A program made the position numbers and the translations under genes. From Pseudomonadota bacterium (GTDB lineage: Bacteria; Desulfobacterota; Desulfobacteria; Desulfobacterales; Desulfobacteraceae), in contig JAHIVS010000372.1 in assembly GCA_018816605.1 (NCBI GenBank), positions 1 through 21,839 on the forward strand: a stretch of DNA of 21,839 bases, in the 5' to 3' direction. Position 1 is the stretch's first letter. Every line of letters starts with the position of its first letter. Below are positions 1-7,947 of the stretch, one piece after another. Below the pieces are notes generated by a model that had not been told where the DNA came from, did no database searches, and worked only from the letters and a program-made list of their open reading frames with translations.

Positions 1-153
1 CAGATCAGAATCCTCCATGATGCAATGGTATATCCTTTGTTTGACATTAACCAGTGCGTTGCTCGGAGGGACAGCGTGGATTACGGCCATCCACTGATAT
101 CCACCCTGGCCGGATATCCCCAGTTTAGTGAAAAGACACGTATTAAAAAGTAG
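1..153 (+). CDS. C-terminal end of an unidentified protein (partial)
   Basis: An open frame runs from the first base of the window to a TAG at 151-153, giving 50 residues; the start lies outside. It contains YPLFDINQ and DYGHPLISTLAGYP. I do not recognise the family. Its amino acid composition looks like a normal soluble globular protein. It converges with the minus-strand hybrid histidine kinase and overlaps its 3' end by 11 bp (143-153). With only the tail visible it could also be a chance open frame, but it is open from the window edge and stops right where the opposing gene ends, as a real convergent neighbour would. Confidence 0.5.
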   Translation, partial: QIRILHDAMVYPLFDINQCVARRDSVDYGHPLISTLAGYPQFSEKTRIKK

Positions 154-2125
154 CGGTTAATGGAGGGGTGTTGTCTTTTTTTTTAAGCACGGCTCTCAGG
201 GTGGCAACTGTCTCGGACAAAACAACGGGTTTGGTCAAAAATGCACTGATTCCCATGTTTTCAGAGCTTTTTCTGGCAATGGTTTCACCAAAGCCCGTAT
301 ACATGATGATCGGCAGGTCCGGGGAAATGTCTCGCACCTGTTGGGCCAGCTGGGGCCCGTTCATGGCGGCCATGGTATGGTCGGTGATCAGGCAGTCAAA
401 CAGACCCGGCTTTTCCCGGATAAGGTTAAGGGCCTCAAAAGGGTCCCGGATGGCGGTTATCCCATACCCCAGTTCTGTTAAAAGATCTGTCATCATCTCC
501 AGGTAGGGGGCATTGTCATCCACGATTAAAAGCGTTTCTCCCCCACCGGGGATCGGCGAACCGTCCGCCTCTTTTATCCGGTTTTCCGGCCCTTGGTTCA
601 GGCAGGGCAGGTAAACCTTGAAATGGGTGCCGGTCCCTTTTTCACTGGAAACAAAAATATCCCCCCCATGGCTTTTGATGATCCCGTGGACCACGGAAAG
701 GCCAAGGCCTGTACCCTTGTTCTTGGGTTTGGTGGTAAAATAGGGCTCAAAAATGCGTTCAAGAAGCGAGGGGTTTATGCCCGGGCCTGTATCGCGGATT
801 TCCAGAAGATTGTAATCTCCCGGAGCAAGGGAAAGGGTATTGGCAGGCATGTCTTGTGTCCGGGAAAGGCCTTTGAGCCCAAGGGTAAGGGTACCGCCAC
901 CCGTGTCTTCCATGGCATGAAAGGCATTGGTGCACAGGTTCATGATCACCTGGTGTATCTGGGTGGGGTCTGCCAGAATGGGAGCGCATTTTTGTATATC
1001 GGTTTTGATAACAATGGCCGGGGGCAATGAGGCCTCCAAAAGGGTCAGTGTTTCTTTAACAATATCGTCAATTTGAATGGGTGTTTTTTCCTGGGCCGCC
1101 TGGCGGCAGGAGGTGAGGATCTGCCTTACCAGGTCCTTGGCCCGGTTGGCAGCCGTCCTGACCGCATCCAGATTTTTTTCAGCCGAAGCGCCTTTCGCTA
1201 GTTTCCGTTTGGCCATATCCGCATGTCCAATGATCACTCCCAGGATATTGTTAAAATCATGGGCAATGCCGCCGGCCAGAGTGCCGATGGCTTCCATTCG
1301 CTGGGCCTGTCGAAGCTGGCCTTCCATTTTTTTCCGGGTTGTTTCCGCCTCAATCCGGTCGGTGATATCTTCAACAACGATGATGCCGTATTTTGAATTG
1401 TTCCAGCTGTCCATGGCCATGGAAACCGTGATCCTTCCCCAGATAATCCGTTTGTCTTTCCGGATATACCGCTTTTCCCTGCGGATGGTGTCAATGCGGT
1501 TGTTAAAAAGATCCTTGATGGCCAAAAGATCCTGTTCCCAATCCTCGGGCAGGGTCAGGTTCCGAACCGTCAGGGTTTCAAATTCCTGTTCCGTGTATCC
1601 CAGGATGTTGCATAAACATTTATTGACCCTGAAAAAGGAACCGTCCATCCGGGTATGGGCAATGCCCACGGCTGCATTTTCAAAGGTGAGCTGGAACCGC
1701 TTTTCACTGGATGCGGCCTGCTCTTTGAGCTGGCGCTGGTAGTATTGAAGCTTGAGGTGGGTTTCCACCCGGGCTTTGACCTCTTTCCCATGAAAGGGTT
1801 TTTCAATATAATCAACGGCGCCTTTCTGAAATCCCATAACCTTGTTGCTGGACGAACTCAAAGCGCTGATAAAAATAACAGGAATGTTTTTAAGCACCGG
1901 ATCTGCTTTTAATGCCTCAATCACCTGGTATCCCGTCATTTCTGGCATGTGGACATCTAAAATGATCAAGTCCGGCGGCGTCTTTCGGATACTGGCCAGG
2001 GCCTGGGCTCCGTCCACAGCTGATTTTACCTCATACCCATTGGCTTCGAGCATGGTACGCAGCACCTTGAGATTGAGCGGATTGTCATCTGCGATGAAAA
2101 CACAGGGGGAATCAATCGTATTCAT
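143..2125 (-). CDS. Soluble hybrid histidine kinase (REC-PAS-HisKA-HATPase-REC)
   Basis: A 660-residue two-component signalling protein with no visible membrane segment, so probably cytoplasmic. Domains in order: receiver domain at about 8-125 with acidic pair DD13-14, phospho-acceptor D57 and K109; PAS domain at about 140-258; HisKA with GGIAHDFNN and phospho-accepting H289; HATPase_c with the N box around N400, DTGPGI at 445-450 and GTGLGL at 471-476; a second receiver at about 530-645 with DD536-537 and D582. All catalytic residues of kinase and receivers are present. The ATG follows AGGAGAT at a good distance. It lies 12 bp after the DASS transporter, so it is probably co-transcribed with it and may sense something linked to that transport; this link is inferred. 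No DNA-binding output domain is present, so its output must go through a partner not seen here. Confidence 0.93.
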   Translation of the reverse strand: MNTIDSPCVFIADDNPLNLKVLRTMLEANGYEVKSAVDGAQALASIRKTPPDLIILDVHMPEMTGYQVIEALKADPVLKNIPVIFISALSSSSNKVMGFQKGAVDYIEKPFHGKEVKARVETHLKLQYYQRQLKEQAASSEKRFQLTFENAAVGIAHTRMDGSFFRVNKCLCNILGYTEQEFETLTVRNLTLPEDWEQDLLAIKDLFNNRIDTIRREKRYIRKDKRIIWGRITVSMAMDSWNNSKYGIIVVEDITDRIEAETTRKKMEGQLRQAQRMEAIGTLAGGIAHDFNNILGVIIGHADMAKRKLAKGASAEKNLDAVRTAANRAKDLVRQILTSCRQAAQEKTPIQIDDIVKETLTLLEASLPPAIVIKTDIQKCAPILADPTQIHQVIMNLCTNAFHAMEDTGGGTLTLGLKGLSRTQDMPANTLSLAPGDYNLLEIRDTGPGINPSLLERIFEPYFTTKPKNKGTGLGLSVVHGIIKSHGGDIFVSSEKGTGTHFKVYLPCLNQGPENRIKEADGSPIPGGGETLLIVDDNAPYLEMMTDLLTELGYGITAIRDPFEALNLIREKPGLFDCLITDHTMAAMNGPQLAQQVRDISPDLPIIMYTGFGETIARKSSENMGISAFLTKPVVLSETVATLRAVLKKKDNTPPLTATF

Positions 2126-2137
2126 GGGGATCTCCTG

Positions 2138-4000
2138 TCAAGCAGTTATGCCGTAAAAAAAATACATGATCACCATGACCACGGATATGTAGAGCAGGGT
2201 CATGCCGCTGCCGGCCCTGACATAATCCATTACCTTATACCCGCCGGGCCGCATGATCAGGGCATTTACCTGGTGGGTGGGCAGAACAAAGGTATTGGAA
2301 GCGGCTATGGCCACCAGCAGGGCCGCCATTCTGGGATCTGCTCCGCATTGGGCGGCCATGTTCATCGCCAGGGGGATCATGAGAACCGTGGCACCGATAT
2401 TGGAAGTGACCAGGGTGAAAAAGGAAGTTAAAAAACCGATGAGCAAAAACAGGGTGATGGGAGTCAATCCTCCCTGCAGGATGCCGGCAAGAAAGGACGC
2501 CAGAAACCTTGCCCCTCCTGTTTGTTCAAAGGCAATCCCCAGGGGGATCAATCCTGCCAGCAGGAAAACCGTCATCCAGTCCACACTCCGATAGGCTTCG
2601 TCCAGGGTCAGGACCCGGGTTAAAATCATTCCCACGGCCCCGGTCAAAAGTGCGATGGACAATTGAATCTTGAATCCCAGGGCCAGGACCAGGGCCAGGA
2701 TCAGGCAGATCGTTGCCAGACCCGATTTTTCAGGATACATGATTTCTCCCTGGAGGTGTTCGGTAAACGTCAGGATGGGTTTGTGTTTGAGCAAATGGAA
2801 TTTTTCCCATTTTCCGTGGAGGAGGAAGGCATCCCCCGGCTGAATTTTGATCTCTGAAATATCCTCCAGAATGACCTTATCCCTTCGGTACAGGGCCAGG
2901 GGATTGATCTGCAGTTTTTTCCGAAATCCATATTCATGGAAGGTTTTGCCCACCAGCTCGGACCGGGGTGTGACAATGGCTTCGGTGATCCCCGCGTGGT
3001 CCACGGATAGGACCCCGTTGAGCATGTTCAGTTCATCGCAGAGGGTCCATCCCATATCGGCGGCAAGGGTTCGGGCATGTTCCGGGTTGCCGACAATGCC
3101 CACCACGTCATTGGGTTCGATGACATCAGCCCGGCCCGGGACATCCACCCGGTAGCGTCCTTTGCGTTTGGAAATACAGACCACGGTCACATGGTACAAA
3201 GGCCTTAATCGCAACTCTTCAAGCCTTCGGGTGTAAAAGGTTTCCGGTACCTGCATCTCAAACACTTTGCTGACTTCCCGGCCATAGGTGCATTCCAGAT
3301 CATAGTTCAGCAGGGAACAGGAATCGGTTTGGACCTGGGCCCTGGGCAATACGAATCTGCCCAGGAAAACAAAATAAAGGATGGCGGTAATCACCAGGCA
3401 GATGCCGATGGGGGCCACACTGAAAAGGCCAAAGGCTTCAAAGGGTTGATTCCCTATAAGGTCCTGGTTGTTGGACCACCAGGAGGCCATGAGGTCATTG
3501 AGCAGGATCAGGGGACTGGACCCCACCAGCGTGATGCAGCCCCCAATGACGGCACAATATCCCATGGGGATGAGCACCTGGGAAATGGGAATATTGAGCT
3601 GTTTGCACATGCGGTTGGTGGCGGGAAGGAAGAGGGCGGCGGCCCCGATGTTTTGCATAAAACTGGAAATCGCGGCAACCGTGCCCGAGACCAAGGCCAT
3701 CATTCGAATCCGGCTTTTTCCTGAAAAGCGGATGATATAACGGGCAAAGACGTTCATGACACCGGTCTTGTCCAGGCCATGCCCCATGATGATCACGGCA
3801 ATGATCGAGACCACTGCATTGGAACTCAGCCCGCTGATGGCGTCGGCCGGCGTAATGATTCCGGAAAGGGGCAGCCCCACCATCATGAGCAGCCCCACCA
3901 TGTCCACCCGTACAACTTCAAATAAAAACAGTCCGGTGACAAAGGTTAGAAAACCAAAAACAATGAGCATATCCACTGTCATATTGCCAGGCAATGCCAT
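2138..4000 (-). CDS. SLC13/DASS-family anion transporter with two RCK-C (TrkA_C) domains
   Basis: A 620-residue inner-membrane permease of the divalent anion:Na+ symporter (DASS/SLC13, COG0471) superfamily. Hydrophobic helices fill residues about 8-215 and 425-620. Between them is a soluble part with two TrkA_C/RCK_C-like modules at about 240-315 and 330-410. Transport-core signatures are visible in both halves: NIGAAALFLP at 118-127 and GGCITLVGSSP at 153-163, then TSNIGATVLMIP and ASNTFVLPTHQ. Members with this domain plan are often annotated as sulfate or other anion permeases, but the substrate cannot be read from sequence. I chose ATG at 4000 because GGGAGAGGAT precedes it and it avoids the upstream gene; the frame is open 44 codons further, into that gene. 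It lies 28 bp after the ferritin-like gene and 12 bp before the hybrid kinase. Confidence 0.88.
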   Translation of the reverse strand: MALPGNMTVDMLIVFGFLTFVTGLFLFEVVRVDMVGLLMMVGLPLSGIITPADAISGLSSNAVVSIIAVIIMGHGLDKTGVMNVFARYIIRFSGKSRIRMMALVSGTVAAISSFMQNIGAAALFLPATNRMCKQLNIPISQVLIPMGYCAVIGGCITLVGSSPLILLNDLMASWWSNNQDLIGNQPFEAFGLFSVAPIGICLVITAILYFVFLGRFVLPRAQVQTDSCSLLNYDLECTYGREVSKVFEMQVPETFYTRRLEELRLRPLYHVTVVCISKRKGRYRVDVPGRADVIEPNDVVGIVGNPEHARTLAADMGWTLCDELNMLNGVLSVDHAGITEAIVTPRSELVGKTFHEYGFRKKLQINPLALYRRDKVILEDISEIKIQPGDAFLLHGKWEKFHLLKHKPILTFTEHLQGEIMYPEKSGLATICLILALVLALGFKIQLSIALLTGAVGMILTRVLTLDEAYRSVDWMTVFLLAGLIPLGIAFEQTGGARFLASFLAGILQGGLTPITLFLLIGFLTSFFTLVTSNIGATVLMIPLAMNMAAQCGADPRMAALLVAIAASNTFVLPTHQVNALIMRPGGYKVMDYVRAGSGMTLLYISVVMVIMYFFYGITA

Positions 4001-4028
4001 GAAATCCTCTCCCAGGTCCGAGGGGCTG

Positions 4029-4529
4029 TTAATCTTCCATATCTGTTTCCATGAAATTAAACCAATATCCGTTTCCGGTTGCATAGTCCAGTTGGATCTG
4101 GACCAGGTCCACATGGCGCTGTTCAATCTCATGGAATTTTTTGAGAACTGCTTTTATCGGACCGCTGGAATCCTCAAAGGCTTTTTGGTAAAATTGGCTG
4201 GTTTCAACCTCAAGGGCCAGGGCGGCATTCAAGACCCGTTTGATATCCCCCAGCATTTGTCCGGGAATTTTTTCCTTCATGCCCCTGATATCGTCGTCAA
4301 GGGCAGACGGAAGGACCGAGCCCAGTCGCTCAAGATCAATCGCCTTGTCCGAGGCCAGAATGTCAAGGCTGTATTCCAGGAAATCCACATGGGATTTTTC
4401 ATCATCGGCCAGGGCCCTGAAAAGCGCTTTTCCCCTGTCGTCATCAATGGTGTCAACGGCAGACAGGTAGAGAGCCAGAATTTTTTTTTCATAGGTCAGC
4501 GCACTTTTAAAAATGTCTTGGGAATTCAT
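4029..4529 (-). CDS. Ferritin-like / rubrerythrin-type diiron protein
   Basis: A 166-residue, largely helical protein. It carries two carboxylate-histidine motifs typical of the ferritin-like diiron fold (COG1633 type): E14 plus E44-K-S-H47 in the first half, and E107 or E109 plus E136-Q-R-H139 in the second. The C-terminal rubredoxin domain of classical rubrerythrin is absent, so this is the short stand-alone form. Such proteins bind iron and are often linked to peroxide or oxygen defence in anaerobes; the actual reaction here is unknown. Translation starts at ATG after a near-ideal AGGAGGAAGA. It is placed 69 bp after fdhD and 28 bp before the DASS transporter, consistent with one transcript. 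Confidence 0.85.
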   Translation of the reverse strand: MNSQDIFKSALTYEKKILALYLSAVDTIDDDRGKALFRALADDEKSHVDFLEYSLDILASDKAIDLERLGSVLPSALDDDIRGMKEKIPGQMLGDIKRVLNAALALEVETSQFYQKAFEDSSGPIKAVLKKFHEIEQRHVDLVQIQLDYATGNGYWFNFMETDMED

Positions 4530-4598
4530 TCTTCCTCCTGTGTTACAGGTGATTCCGGAAGTTCGGGAACAGCCGGATTTAAAATTTTATCAGGGCCA

Positions 4599-5414
4599 TC
4601 AGGAGATCTTGGTTCCATGGGCAATGATCCTTTCCGGGTGGGTGAACACGGCAAAATTGGTTCGCCGGATAAAACCGGCAATGGTAATGCCCATTTCTTT
4701 TGCCAGCAAAACGCTCTGGTGGGTGGGCGCCCCCCTGGATGCCAGAACGGGGATACAAAGCCTGCGGGCCTTGTGGAGAATTTCAGAAGAGATCCTGCCG
4801 GTGGAGAGCAGTACAAGGTTCTCACTAGGGGTTTGGTTGAGCATCAGGGTGCCGATGATCTTGTCCACGGCATTGTGGCGCCCGATATCATCAATGTGAA
4901 ATTGGGGCAGGTCTCCGTTGAGGCTGACGGCGGCCGAATGAACCCCGCCCGTCTGGTTGTGAAGATCTGAGCAGTTTTGAAGCCAGTGCATGGCTGCAAT
5001 GATTTTTTGTCCGTCGATTCTCACCTGGCTGTCAATGGGGTGCCGGGCGGACAATTCCATCATGGAGGTGTACATCACCCCTTTGCCGCACCCGGAGGTA
5101 TATACCCGCTGGCCCAGCAGCTCCGGATCAACAAAATGTTTTACCGTTACGTCCACCCGCCATTTTTTTTCGTTACAGTCATAGGCCAGGATATCTTCGG
5201 CACCTTTAATCAAACCGGAGGTGAAGAGGAAACCGTATGTATAGGCTTTTAAATGGGAGGGGGTGCACATGAGGGTGGCGATTTCATGGCCGTTGACCAC
5301 AAAGGTCAAGGGAATTTCCACGGCCACAACCGTTTCTTCATCGACCATGTGGTTGTCCCGGTACCGGGTAATGGTGTAGGGAATCATCTCTCCAAAGGGT
5401 ATCTCAGTGCTCAC
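4599..5414 (-). CDS. fdhD: FdhD, formate dehydrogenase accessory sulfurtransferase
   Basis: A 271-residue cytoplasmic protein that, in the characterised family, passes sulfur from a cysteine desulfurase to the molybdenum or tungsten cofactor of formate dehydrogenase. Family signatures seen are the N-terminal EIPLTFVVNG, GFLFTSGLI, the active-site loop TSGCGKG with C109, TGGVHSAA, DDIGRHNAVDK and STGRISSE. The E. coli protein has a CxxC in the active-site loop; here only one cysteine (C109) is present, a variant I believe also occurs in other anaerobes. The start is GTG: AAAGGAAA lies about 7 bases upstream, and the nearby ATG at the same site is in another frame and stops after five codons. 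No formate dehydrogenase gene is in the window. It appears to open the fdhD - ferritin-like - DASS - kinase cluster. Confidence 0.94.
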   Translation of the reverse strand: MSTEIPFGEMIPYTITRYRDNHMVDEETVVAVEIPLTFVVNGHEIATLMCTPSHLKAYTYGFLFTSGLIKGAEDILAYDCNEKKWRVDVTVKHFVDPELLGQRVYTSGCGKGVMYTSMMELSARHPIDSQVRIDGQKIIAAMHWLQNCSDLHNQTGGVHSAAVSLNGDLPQFHIDDIGRHNAVDKIIGTLMLNQTPSENLVLLSTGRISSEILHKARRLCIPVLASRGAPTHQSVLLAKEMGITIAGFIRRTNFAVFTHPERIIAHGTKIS

Positions 5415-5453
5415 TTGCCATTTCCTTTTTGCCGGATGAGAGGGTAAAAATTT

Positions 5454-5482
5454 AATTTAACACCCATTTGACCGCAATGCAA
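5454..5482 (-). promoter_or_regulatory. Candidate sigma-70 promoter of fdhD
   Basis: On the minus strand TTGCAT (5477-5482) and TAAATT (5454-5459) are separated by 17 bp and lie about 40 bp upstream of the fdhD GTG. Each hexamer matches the consensus only in part, and the region is AT-rich, so this is a weak call. It fits the 96-bp gap that separates fdhD from the PAS protein gene. Confidence 0.35.
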
Positions 5483-5500
5483 CAACTTGCCCCGGTGTCG

Positions 5501-5526
5501 GCCTGAAATTTCAGGCTTTTTTCTCG
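5501..5526 (+). terminator. Perfect palindrome with T-run, terminator-like on the plus strand
   Basis: Bases 5501-5516 form a perfect 16-bp palindrome, GCCTGAAATTTCAGGC (6-bp stem with AATT loop, or 8-bp arms), followed on the plus strand by a run of six T. That is the shape of an intrinsic terminator for plus-strand transcription. No plus-strand gene ends here. On the minus strand it overlaps the stop codon of the PAS protein gene at 5511 but has no U-run after it. It may limit antisense transcription or stabilise the 3' end of the minus-strand message. Confidence 0.45.
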
Positions 5527-6947
5527 ATTTCATAGATTGTGCCGCCATATCCATCAGAGACCTCTTCGATTTCCCAGTTTTTGTTGCGCACCAGGGCCAT
5601 GGCCCCGGCGATGACCCGGTAGGCCTCCTCCATCTCTCCAAGATAGGCGTCAAGGGTTTCAGCGTCGTTTTGACCCGACTGCAAAGCCTCTCGAAGCATC
5701 TGCAGGTTCATTTGGAAGGTCATTAACGGCGTGTTGATTTTGTCGCTCAGCCCACCGGCCAGTTTTTTGATGGTTTCAAGTTTTTGCATTTCAAGGGTAT
5801 GGGTGACATTGTGAACAATGCCCTGGTTGGTTAAAATCTCGTTTTGGGCGGTTTGTTCCACAACCGCGTTGATGACCACATCAATTATTTTGTTGCCGGC
5901 AACCTTCCATTTGACCACATGCTGGGCATATCCCTGTTGTTCCAGCTGCCGCAACACCCCTTCCCGCTGGCCCTGGTTCACATAGAAATCGGTAATATTG
6001 TGCTGGTGCAAATTGCCCGATATTCCCAGAAGTGCCATGCCGGCCGGATTCAACTCAAGAAAATGACCTTCCTTATTTACCCGGTAGATCATCTCAGTGC
6101 TGTTTTTTATGATGCTCTCAAGCTTCCGGCGTTCTTCCTGAAGTTCCAATTCCTTGTTTTTCAGCTCGGTGATGTCCACCAGGGTGTGGTCAATGCGGCG
6201 GGGCATGCCGGAACCGTGCTCCACAAAAAGGGTGTTGCCCATATCCCGTACCCACTTTGTTTTGCGGTCGTTGCTGATGATTTTGTACTCCATTTCAAAA
6301 ACTTCGTGGGTATCGGGGAAACCATTATAAAACTCCATGACCCGGGGCAGATGCTCCGGATGAACAAAGTCGAACAGGTGGCGTTTGCCGCTCAACACAT
6401 CTTTCATGGAGCAGCCCAGCAAGGCCTCAATATATTTGTTTGCCAGCAGGATATCATTGCTGTCATATGGGGCCAGGGCAAGAAGAAGGCTTTCGCTCTC
6501 ATCAAGGTGACTGCGCATGCGCCGGTTTTCCCGCTGGAGATCCAGGATGAGGTCTTCATAATCCGTAACATCGGTCAGGCTGCAGCAGATGCCCTGGGCA
6601 TTGGCATATATCCCCTGCAGTTCCAGGGCAGATGTTTTCATGCGAACCCTTCTTCCGGCGCTGTTTGAGCGCTGGAGCCCGAACTTGACGGGCAGGCCGT
6701 CAAGTTGCTCAAGACAGGTGGATACCCGGGTGCGATCCCCCTCGACCACAAGGTTCAAAAAAGAGTCTCCGATGATCTCACCCCGGTTTTTTCCGGACAG
6801 CTCACACAGGGCCTGGTTGGCGTAAATCACCCGTCCCATGCGAAGAACAGCCACGCTTTCCGAAAGCATGGCCATGACATGACGAAAGGGAATGGGATTT
6901 GCCGAAGGAAACCCATCGTCCTGGGTCTGGTTTTCAGGTGTTGTCAT
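5511..6947 (-). CDS. PAS-repeat signalling protein with degenerate HisKA domain and no ATPase
   Basis: A 478-residue protein without visible membrane helices. It appears to hold three PAS domains: about 25-130, 150-265 (with the PAC-like tail RIDHTLVDITELK) and 272-390. A coiled segment and a short HisKA-like helix follow. That helix reads LAGGLSDKINTPL at 396-408, clearly related to the kinase H-box LAGGIAHEINNPL, but the phospho-accepting histidine is D402. The chain ends about 75 residues later with no N, G1 or G2 box, so it cannot be an autonomous histidine kinase. It may act as a dimerising sensor that modulates another kinase. The ATG has only a modest purine-rich stretch upstream. It lies between the chr block and fdhD, with about 100-bp gaps on each side. 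Confidence 0.8.
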   Translation of the reverse strand: MTTPENQTQDDGFPSANPIPFRHVMAMLSESVAVLRMGRVIYANQALCELSGKNRGEIIGDSFLNLVVEGDRTRVSTCLEQLDGLPVKFGLQRSNSAGRRVRMKTSALELQGIYANAQGICCSLTDVTDYEDLILDLQRENRRMRSHLDESESLLLALAPYDSNDILLANKYIEALLGCSMKDVLSGKRHLFDFVHPEHLPRVMEFYNGFPDTHEVFEMEYKIISNDRKTKWVRDMGNTLFVEHGSGMPRRIDHTLVDITELKNKELELQEERRKLESIIKNSTEMIYRVNKEGHFLELNPAGMALLGISGNLHQHNITDFYVNQGQREGVLRQLEQQGYAQHVVKWKVAGNKIIDVVINAVVEQTAQNEILTNQGIVHNVTHTLEMQKLETIKKLAGGLSDKINTPLMTFQMNLQMLREALQSGQNDAETLDAYLGEMEEAYRVIAGAMALVRNKNWEIEEVSDGYGGTIYEIEKKA

Positions 6948-6989
6948 GGTCTTTACATCTGCCTTTCAAAAAAATTGTATGTGTTTCAA

Positions 6990-7076
6990 AGGGAGATCCG
7001 GCTGCAACCCAATTGTTTCGGCCGCACACCCCTGCCGTAGCAGGGGTCAAACCCCGGGCAAATTTCGGATCTCCCT
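6990..7076 (-). other. Structured 3' region: 11-bp inverted repeat enclosing a UACG-tetraloop hairpin
   Basis: AGGGAGATCCG at 6990-7000 and CGGATCTCCCT at 7066-7076 are exact reverse complements. Between them, 7028-7047 folds into a perfect 8-bp stem, which in the minus-strand transcript reads ACCCCUGC-UACG-GCAGGGGU, a C(UACG)G loop of the very stable UNCG class. The hairpin overlaps the stop codon of the rhodanese-HD gene. A run of seven U follows the outer stem only after about 15 nt, so this is not a textbook intrinsic terminator. It may be a transcript 3' end, processing site or other structured element between the chr operon and the PAS gene. Confidence 0.5.
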
Positions 7077-7922
7077 GTGATACCCCAGATATCTTTCCAA
7101 GGTTATATCATTTTTTCCATATTTGGGAATGGTTTTCAAAATTTCTTCAAACCGGTCTTCGGCTTCTTTTTCGGTTTTGATGGGTACAATTTTTTCGGTG
7201 ATGATATCCACCAGGCGGTCGGCATAGATGATGATGCGTTCCTCAAGGGTTCCAAGGGTGTAATCTTTGACCGGAAGATCCAATTCAATTGCCTCTTTTG
7301 GCGTCATCCCCCCCCGGATGTGTTTTTCCATCACATCGGTTATCTTTTTGGGAAGCCCCAGGGCCTTCCCCATTTGAGCCCCCAGTTCTCCATGGTGTAT
7401 TCCATGGGTTTGGGCCTTGCCCAGGTCGTGGAAAAGCGCCCCGCGCCCCACAAGTTCCATATCAAGCTTTTGGGTGGTTCTGCCGGCGATTTCCAGGGCT
7501 TTTTGGGCAACCTTCAGGCTATGGGCCATATCTTCATGGGAAAGTTTGGCGTTGCGCAAAATATCCATGTCCTCCCTGGAAATCTCATAGGCCTTGTTGG
7601 GGATATGCGTTTTAACAACCTCCTGGTTGCTGTCCGTCCATCCGTTGAGGCCGCCCTCCAGAAAAGAGGCGTTCAGCCCTTCCTGGCGAAGGCGATCTGT
7701 CACAGACTGGCTGACCGAACCGCCCCTGACACAATAGACGAGTATGGGCCGGTCAGCAGGCAATTGTGTGATCCAGGTGTCTATGGTTTCAGGGTCCTGC
7801 CAGACAGCGCCCGGGATTTTTACACCAGATGCCTGAACATCTGTTTTGCGGCGCACATCCAGCAGGCAGGCGTTCTTGTGGATGCTTTTTTTAAATTCAT
7901 TGATGGTGATGGAAGGTGTCAT
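7047..7922 (-). CDS. Rhodanese - HD-domain phosphohydrolase fusion protein
   Basis: A 291-residue cytoplasmic two-domain protein. Residues 5-105 are a rhodanese domain, with LLDVR at 20-24 and active-site loop CVRGGSV starting at C64. Residues about 130-250 are an HD domain with H134, the HD pair H165-D166, H176/H177, H201 and D235. It resembles the small archaeal-type HD proteins (TIGR00295 group). Rhodaneses carry sulfur as a persulfide; HD proteins are metal-dependent phosphohydrolases. Both active sites look intact, but the substrate is unknown. ATG at 7922 follows AGGAGA. It starts 25 bp after chrA ends and is the last gene of the chr operon. Rhodanese proteins have been noted near chrA in other bacteria; the HD fusion I cannot place. 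Confidence 0.85.
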   Translation of the reverse strand: MTPSITINEFKKSIHKNACLLDVRRKTDVQASGVKIPGAVWQDPETIDTWITQLPADRPILVYCVRGGSVSQSVTDRLRQEGLNASFLEGGLNGWTDSNQEVVKTHIPNKAYEISREDMDILRNAKLSHEDMAHSLKVAQKALEIAGRTTQKLDMELVGRGALFHDLGKAQTHGIHHGELGAQMGKALGLPKKITDVMEKHIRGGMTPKEAIELDLPVKDYTLGTLEERIIIYADRLVDIITEKIVPIKTEKEAEDRFEEILKTIPKYGKNDITLERYLGYHREIRNLPGV

Positions 7923-7947
7923 AATGGTTCTCCTGATTGTTTTTTGA

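Noticed and set aside
4001..4132. N-terminal extension of the DASS transporter
   Set aside because: The open frame runs into the ferritin-like gene, the extra residues are not transporter-like, and ATG at 4000 has a strong ribosome site.
3756..4970. Long plus-strand open frame of about 400 codons
   Set aside because: It lies opposite the DASS, ferritin-like and fdhD genes, whose products have clear families; its translation has no recognisable domain and no ribosome site.
7028..7047. Hairpin as a classical rho-independent terminator of the chr operon
   Set aside because: The stem is strong, but no U-run follows it directly on the minus strand; kept only as part of a structured region.
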